From assembly GCA_003254885.1 (NCBI GenBank), contig QANT01005581.1, positions 1 to 25,798 of the forward strand: 25,798 bases of DNA, in the 5' to 3' direction. Positions 21,901-25,798 of this stretch are shown here, one piece after another (the stretch's first letter is position 1; every line of letters starts with the position of its first letter). Made by a program: the position numbers and the translations under genes. Source of the DNA: Purshia tridentata (lineage: Eukaryota > Streptophyta > Magnoliopsida > Rosales > Rosaceae). The notes under the pieces were generated by a model that did not search any database, was not told the origin of the DNA, and worked only from the letters and a program-made list of their open reading frames with translations.

Positions 21901-23090
21901 GAAAAAATACTTTTTCTTTTCAACTTTTCTTGTCTGATGCAAACCCTTTAAGTAGCTTTTGGTTTTACAAACTGAAATAAAATCCTCATGTTGATCATAG
22001 GTTGTGGAGGAACTAGTTAGCAGTGGAATCAGGGAAGAAGATATTGGCATCATCACCCCATATAACTCCCAGGCAGAGATAATTCAGCTTGCCATCAACC
22101 TTACCTCTGTGGAGATACATACCATTGACAAATACCAGGTCAGATGGAAGCCTTCATTTTCTACATTGATGTGCTATTTTTTTTTTTTTTTCTAAAGTTG
22201 ATTAAATATGTGGAAATTCTATGAAATATACCTGAATATTATACAACCTGTTCATGCGATGTTGTGGCCTTTAACAAACCTTCGACAGAGTTTAAGAGTC
22301 TATTCGGAATTCGTTTTTATTTTTTAAATAAAAGAGAAATTGTGTCCAGTATTCAACCCTACTATTTATCCTTGATCTAACTATGGGTTGCTTTGGAAGG
22401 AAAAGAAATATGGCTTTGTTATCAAAATTAAATTTTCATGACTCCACTATTGTCTCTTACATGCATTTTTGGTTTATCCAGGGAAGAGATAAGGACTGCA
22501 TACTAGTTTCATTTGTTAGGTCAACTGAAAAGCCAAGAAATTGCTCTTCCTCGCTGCTAGGAGACTGGCACAGGATTAATGTGGCTCTCACTCGTGCAAA
22601 GGTAAGAATCACATTGGTGTTCTCACTTACTTAGAAAATCCCATTTCAATGTGAATTCAAGATGACTTGAGTATGTTGGTTGCTATAATAATATTATGTA
22701 TATATATATATATATATATACACGACATATCTTCTTTTTCTGTGCCCAATGAATTATACCGAGTGAATTTGAGATTAAAGGAGAAAAGGAAAATTAAAAG
22801 AAGGAAAAAAATAGAGCATCCTCAGTATTTGAATTTAGGAGAAAGGCGAACTGAGTGGTGAAGCTGCCATGTATATTTTTGGAGTAATGGTTGATAATTA
22901 ACACATTTTATATCATTTGCTTGTGTAGAAAAAGTTGATAATGGTTGGGTCATGCAAAACACTGTCAAAAGTACTGCTGATGAAGCTTCTTATCCAGAAA
23001 GTTGAGGAACAATCAGGCATCTTAAATGTGTCGAAGAAGGATATCAACTTTAAAAGAGAGCTCAAGAGATGCTCTCAGCTTAGAAGATGA
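9951..23090 (+). CDS. DNA2: DNA replication helicase/nuclease DNA2 (JHS1-like)
   Basis: DNA2 cuts long 5' flaps during Okazaki-fragment maturation and helps resect DNA ends. It combines a RecB-type nuclease with a superfamily 1B 5'-3' helicase and acts in the nucleus. I join 34 exons with continuous phase into 1385 aa; Arabidopsis JHS1 is about 1.3 thousand. In order: a polar N-terminal region (1-360), an OB-fold-like stretch ending [14 protein letters not shown], the nuclease (about 459-720), then the helicase (about 940-1340). The iron-sulfur cysteines C465, C708, C711 and C717 are all present, as are Walker A GMPGTGKT (987-994) and DEAGQ (1097-1101... D1097). The start ATG has G at +4 and opens MAPRKRPN; the stop is TGA at 23088. 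No inactivating change is visible. Exon coordinates are given in the module entries. Introns 2 and 25 have unusual splice sites. Confidence 0.95.
10777..10853 (+). other. DNA2 intron 2, GC-AG type
   Basis: Exon 2 must end in phase 0 because exon 3 (TSPGKAEK) is open only in that frame. The only donor that allows this is AAG|GCATGT at 10777, close to the known GC-donor consensus AG|GCAAGT. The nearest GT, at 10781, would join to a stop after a few codons. The acceptor is TGTACAG. Confidence 0.7.
11079..11436 (+). other. DNA2 intron 3
   Basis: A 358-bp intron holding an imperfect (TA)n microsatellite near 11327-11357. No other feature is seen. Confidence 0.8.
12612..13215 (+). mobile_element. 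Decayed LINE 3' end in DNA2 intron 7
   Basis: Across three frames this stretch encodes the C-terminal part typical of plant L1-type LINE polyproteins. Segments are [14 protein letters not shown] then [14 protein letters not shown] (about 12620-12720), [19 protein letters not shown] (about 12785-12830), [12 protein letters not shown] (about 12875-12915), [10 protein letters not shown], and then, after a frame shift, [16 protein letters not shown] (about 12988-13035). Several stops and at least two frame shifts separate them. The 3' end carries AATAAA (13183-13188) and a short A-run (13208-13214). It is 5'-truncated, as LINE copies usually are, and lies in the same orientation as DNA2. GAATGCTTTTGG (12615) and GAATGCTCTTGG (13241) might be remains of a target duplication, but this is weak. 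Confidence 0.8.
13630..15715 (+). other. DNA2: DNA2 exons 9-17: RecB-type nuclease with Fe-S cluster
   Basis: Exons are 13630-13740, 13860-13956, 14150-14232, 14372-14434, 14866-15021, 15147-15202, 15316-15373, 15455-15565 and 15659-15715. Exon 9 carries C465 in [13 protein letters not shown] and H491 in GTILHQVFQ. Exon 13 carries D596 in [10 protein letters not shown] and the E618-x-K620 pair in LEFKSGK, the PD-(D/E)xK metal-binding residues. Exon 17 carries C708-x2-C711-x5-C717 in [11 protein letters not shown], which with C465 makes the four iron-sulfur ligands known from human DNA2. All catalytic residues expected of the family are present, so nuclease activity is likely kept. Confidence 0.92.
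14435..14865 (+). other. DNA2 intron 12
   Basis: A 431-bp T-rich intron. The short open frame inside has no recognisable content and no other feature is seen. Confidence 0.8.
15716..16502 (+). other. DNA2 intron 17 with (AT)n run
   Basis: A 787-bp intron. An (AT)13 microsatellite lies at about 15930-15955. The stretch before it repeats words such as TTGAGCTT and GAGCTCAAGC and may be old transposon sequence, but I cannot assign it. No coding remnant is seen. Confidence 0.7.
16999..18144 (+). other. DNA2 intron 19, the longest intron
   Basis: At 1146 bp this is the longest intron of the gene. Its ends are GTG|GTATGG and TTGTTCAG. It is AT-rich with a short CT run near 17620. An 88-codon minus-strand frame at 17736-18002 is lysine-rich and resembles nothing I recognise. 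I see no mobile element ends. Confidence 0.7.
19867..20505 (+). other. DNA2 intron 26, host of a hairpin MITE
   Basis: A 639-bp intron between the DEAGQ exon and the GDHYQLPP exon. It contains the foldback element at 20033-20171. The rest is T-rich with no other feature. Confidence 0.8.
20033..20171. mobile_element. 139-bp hairpin MITE in DNA2 intron 26
   Basis: The left end begins GTCCCCAAATACTCTGTCCC and continues TTCCTGTCCCCTCCTCACAAAGTT. The right end, 20129-20171, is its reverse complement over about 43 bp with roughly 4 differences. The two arms flank about 50 bp of AT-rich loop. This is a small non-autonomous foldback element. No target site duplication is obvious, so the superfamily is not called. 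Confidence 0.75.
20989..21636 (+). other. DNA2 intron 29
   Basis: A 648-bp AT-rich intron with GAG|GTGAGA and GGTTGCAG ends. Nothing further is recognised in it. Confidence 0.8.
22139..22928 (+). other. DNA2 introns 32 and 33 around exon 33
   Basis: Intron 32 (22139-22481) splits the TIDKYQ|GRD motif and holds a T-run near 22180-22193. Intron 33 (22602-22928) holds a (TA)n microsatellite at about 22698-22720. No other feature is seen in either. Confidence 0.8.
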
Positions 23091-23110
23091 TGATTGTAAA
23101 TTTTTATCCT

Positions 23111-23569
23111 CTTTTCCAATTTTGGTCAGTGTACATATGTTGTTCTTTCTTGTAGAATATTCGGAAAAGTTGTATATAGAAAGAACAATCTCTCTCTCTC
23201 TCATTTATTTTTTTAGTTGACTGTTTCATATGCAAAGTTTTCTTATAGATTAATTTAATTAGTAGCACATGTTAATGGAAATATATATATATATCAGTCT
23301 ATCCACAAAAACAAAAACAAAAACAAAAATGAAAAACTTTTCCAATTTTGGTCAGTGTACATATGTTGTTCATTCTTGTAGAATATTCGGAAAAGTTGTA
23401 TATAGAAAGAACAATCTCTCTCTCTCTCTCATTTATGTTTTTAGTTGACTGTATCATATGCAAAGTTTTCTTATAGATTAATTTAATTAGTAGCACATGT
23501 TAATGGAAATATATATATATATATATATCAGTCCATCCACAAAAACAAAAACAAAAACAAAAATGAAAA
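23111..23569 (+). repeat. Tandem duplication (about 226 bp) after DNA2
   Basis: Copy 1 is 23111-23336 and copy 2 is 23337-23569. They are nearly identical, differing by a few substitutions and by longer CT and AT runs in copy 2, which explains its 7 extra bases. Each copy starts CTTTTCCAATTTTGGTCAGT and ends in a run of AAAAAC units followed by ATGAAAA. The array begins 21 bp after the DNA2 stop, so at least copy 1 is probably in the 3' untranslated region. Confidence 0.93.
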
Positions 23570-23750
23570 TTAGCAACTAAATGAAACTTCAAGATTGATA
23601 ATTGAAATCAAAGAACAGTATACAGAGTGAAGAAGAAATTAATTGAGGAAATTAAACATGTAGTACTGTGTGTTAAAATTAGCTACAGGTAGCAGGTGTA
23701 ATTCTTGTGTACATGTGCTTGCTTGTCATCTTCAGCTGGGTTGGATCCGA
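23570..23750. other. Spacer between DNA2 and the NAC pseudogene
   Basis: AT-rich sequence without a supported gene. DNA2 and the pseudogene point toward each other, so this is the shared 3' side of both. Confidence 0.5.
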
Positions 23751-24682
23751 TTAAGGCATTAATAGTTGAATGACAAAGGAGTAGTTGGACCAACAATTAT
23801 GGTTGCTACTAATGAAAATCATGTCGTCCAATGCTTCTTGTTGGTTGCTGTAGCCTCCTGCTACTACTTGACCATCAGCCATTGTGGAGGTCAAGAATTG
23901 GTCTTCAAAGGCGACGGTCTGGTTGTTGTCGTGGGTGGGTAGTGACTGTAATGCAAGGTCGTCCAATGATATGAGATCACCGATATCAACCATGAATCAC
24001 GGATCATCATCATCGACCTGATCAAGAGCACTTAATTGTGGATGGTGAATAGTAGTAGTAGCAAGAGCACTAGTATAATCTTGCCCTAGTTCTTGTGAAT
24101 GATCATCAACATCGTTAACCCTTGATTTTATGTGGCGCATGATGATGATGATGATGATGACTTCCTCTTGTTTGATCGAGTAGAAGACGACCTGTCATTT
24201 TTTTGAGCCTACAAATCACCAATTGATTATAACAAAAACAACCAACAGCATCAACAAGACTCTACTCATCAATGAACCACCCACCGTTGTGTTCGGAGCC
24301 TCTCTCTTCATATCTGAGCTTCCTCTTCTGCCCAATTGCCACCTTTTCATGATCAACAATCTCCTCCTCATCATCATTTATGTTCATAAATCAACTTTGC
24401 AGCCTCGCCCTCACTCCAACTCCCCAACCCTACTTTACGATCAACGCACCCACGGCTCGCCATCTTCAACTTAGTGAAGAAGTACAACTCTCTGCTCAAC
24501 AGTGTCGGGACTCCAACCTTCTCGCACATCTCCCACGGTTTTGTTTCTCCAAAATTCTCAAACTCTGGCACGCTGTAGTGTGGCAGCGGTGCCCCCGCCG
24601 CTGCCCTCGGTGTCACCTTGTTCCGTAGGTAATACCCCACCCATTCTTGATCGGTGGGGTTGAACAGGAAACCAGGCGATCA
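23751..24682 (-). pseudogene. NAC-domain transcription factor pseudogene
   Basis: NAC factors are plant-specific DNA-binding regulators. Subdomain A is clear at 24679 downward (SPGFLFNPTDQEW, GYYLRNKV), then B (FGETKPWEM, SRELYFFTKLK) and C (GCVDRKVGLGSWSEGEAAK), ending in a stop at 24374-24376. One base out of frame, subdomain D continues (DHEKVAIGQKRKLRYEERGS, GGWFIDE) until TAG at 24262-24264, where the family has Tyr (EYSL). A Ser-rich part (24208-24140, over an ATG/CAT triplet run) and an acidic C-terminal part (about 24115-23751, LISLDDLALQSLP) lie in two further frames, with TGA at 23997-23999. The likely ATG (24681-24683) is one base out of frame with subdomain A. With several frame changes and two in-frame stops it cannot make a full NAC protein. 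An unrecognised intron could explain one break but not all. Confidence 0.85.
24139..24160. repeat. (ATG)7 trinucleotide repeat
   Basis: Seven ATG units on the plus strand. On the minus strand they read TCA and give the Ser run of the NAC pseudogene. Slippage here could account for a length difference but not, in whole triplets, for the frame changes. Confidence 0.85.
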
Positions 24683-24817
24683 TTAATGTTTCTGCTAGGG
24701 TTTCTGTGGAGAATCGAGAAACAAAAGAAAGTTTCTTTTCTGCTAGGGTGGAGAATCAAGAAAGACGTACGTACTAGCTGCTAGGATTTCTGTTACTTTC
24801 TCTCCAAGAAAAGGAAG

Positions 24818-25000
24818 TTTTTTTTTCGATTTGTGGAGAGAGGAGATCAATATTCACTCGACTAGTCACAAGGAAACTGAGGTCTGAGGGTGATCTTATT
24901 TTATTATACTACTCTTTTTTTTTCGATTCACAGAGAGAGAAGATCGATATTCACACAAGGAAACTGAGGTCTGAGGGTGATCTTATTTTATTATACTAGA
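24818..25000 (+). repeat. Imperfect tandem duplication, about 90 bp
   Basis: Copy 1 is about 24818-24913 and copy 2 about 24914-25000. Both run from a T-tract and CGAT through a GA-rich stretch and ATATTCAC to a shared 43-bp end starting CACAAGGAAACTGAGGTCTG. Copy 2 lacks 10 bp (CTCGACTAGT) found in copy 1. It lies upstream of the NAC pseudogene on that gene's strand. Shorter repeats of TTTCTGCTAGGGT lie next to it near 24689 and 24738. Confidence 0.85.
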
Positions 25001-25409
25001 CTCTTGGTATGAGCTTCGCACATATCTATTAAAATTTATATTATGTGGTTTTTATATTTTTTTATAAATTATCACCACTCTCTCCATCTTTTAAGGTAGT
25101 GGAGTGTTTTTTATTTTTAAAATTTATTATAATTTTTACATTTTACAATTATATTCTTATTTATTAGGTTGAATGAAGGATATTTATGAAAATTTAAAAT
25201 TTGGTGAAGCCTATAACACTAAAAGTGTCTCTTGATTTTATAATAGTAAAGATATATAACCTCCTAGATCATATGAGTTATGGTTAATGGGTCATATGGA
25301 TCATGGTTCAAAACCATATCCACTATGGCCCAAAGAAAAATCAAATGTCACTTTTTGTGTGGGTTAAGACTTAAAGTGGGTTTATTTGAATAAAATCATT
25401 CTGTATCTT
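25001..25409. other. AT-rich intergenic stretch
   Basis: No gene is supported. The sequence is AT-rich and may be old transposon material, but no terminal repeats could be defined. Confidence 0.5.
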
Positions 25410-25798
25410 GGGTGTGTTGTATATGGATTTTAAAAGACTTTTATGAAGTTTAAAAGTCATGTGGTATTCAATTAAGATTTTTAAAGACTTTAAAAAAGTT
25501 TTTAAAAATTTATATGTATTCAATTAAGAATGTTAAGGAGTCTATAAAAGTTATATGGTATTCAATTAAGATTTTTAATGACTTTTAAAAAGTCCATAAA
25601 AATTTATGTGTATTAAAAAAGTCATAGACTTTTATAGACTTCATTTAATGATGAATTTCTAAAGACTTTGGAAGACTTTTATGTGTATTTCAAAGTCATT
25701 ATAAATCCGACTTATTCTCCGCGGATTTATAAGGATTTCTATAGACTCTGTAAAACTCTGTGAAAATATATAAATTCTGCAAAAGTTTGCAACTTGAA
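25410..25798 (+). mobile_element. Left part of a second PIF/Harbinger-like element
   Basis: It opens with GGGTGTGTTGTATATGGATT, which aligns with the end of the element at 384-1841 (GGGTGTATTCAATTAGGATT, taken from the minus strand of its right end) with about 6 differences in 29 bases. Inside, ATTCAATTAAG recurs at 25466, 25518 and 25560, matching the 42-bp repeat family of the first element. The window ends before a right terminus is reached, and no target duplication can be judged. Confidence 0.5.

Larger units (their letters stand above)
16503..23090 (+). other. DNA2: DNA2 exons 18-34: superfamily 1 helicase module
   Basis: Exons are 16503-16637, 16750-16998, 18145-18219, 18407-18528, 18624-18696, 18792-18896, 19035-19202, 19560-19629, 19715-19866, 20506-20583, 20677-20769, 20851-20988, 21637-21676, 21778-21851, 22001-22138, 22482-22601 and 22929-23090. 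Motifs in order: Q motif LNDDQRRAI (exon 23), Walker A with K993 (exon 24), [12 protein letters not shown] (motif Ia), DEAGQ (exon 26), GDHYQLPP (exon 27), QYRM (exons 28/29), TIDKYQGRD across exons 32/33, and NVALTRAK with R1330 (exon 33). Exon 26 could start 15 bp earlier. The weak donors at 18897 (GTTCTT) and 21677 (GTTCGT) are forced by the reading frame. Confidence 0.92.

Noticed and set aside
1..25798. tRNA, rRNA or known microRNA genes
   Set aside because: I scanned both strands for tRNA-like A and B boxes with a cloverleaf and for rRNA words and found none. Only isolated B-box-like motifs near 3.4-3.6 kb remain.

Overview
The window is nuclear DNA of a flowering plant. The evidence is short GT-AG introns in AT-rich sequence, plant-type promoter motifs (E2F, site II, telobox), MITE-like and LINE debris, and a broken copy of the plant-specific NAC transcription factor family. 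The proteins and repeats look like a woody Rosaceae genome (Prunus-like), but that is an inference from general resemblance, not from a search.

Layout. Positions 1-6230 are gene-poor. They hold a PIF/Harbinger-like non-autonomous element (384-1841) with internal minisatellites, a foldback MITE (about 5074-5360) and AT-rich filler. A first complete gene, DCC1 (coding 7240-8669, 3 exons, 396 aa), lies on the plus strand behind an E2F-like site, a telobox and a probable leader intron. After about 1.3 kb comes a second complete gene on the same strand, DNA2/JHS1 (coding 9951-23090). I rebuilt it as 34 exons giving 1385 aa, with every splice phase consistent. It carries the iron-sulfur cysteines, the RecB-type nuclease motifs and all the superfamily 1 helicase motifs. 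Its introns hold a decayed LINE 3' end (intron 7), a hairpin MITE (intron 26) and AT microsatellites. The presumed 3' untranslated region carries a recent tandem duplication of about 226 bp. On the minus strand, 23751-24682 is a NAC pseudogene broken by frame changes and stop codons. The last 400 bp enter another element related to the one at the left end.

How the genes fit together. DCC1 belongs to the CTF18-RFC complex, which acts on PCNA and sister-chromatid cohesion. DNA2 is a nuclease-helicase for Okazaki-fragment flaps and DNA end resection. Both are S-phase replication-fork proteins, and both promoters carry E2F-type motifs, which fits shared cell-cycle control. Nothing here looks like a new multi-gene system. 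The useful oddities are a GC-AG intron, a tandem alternative acceptor, a PIP-box-like motif near the DNA2 N-terminus, transposon pieces inside DNA2 introns, and the NAC pseudogene.
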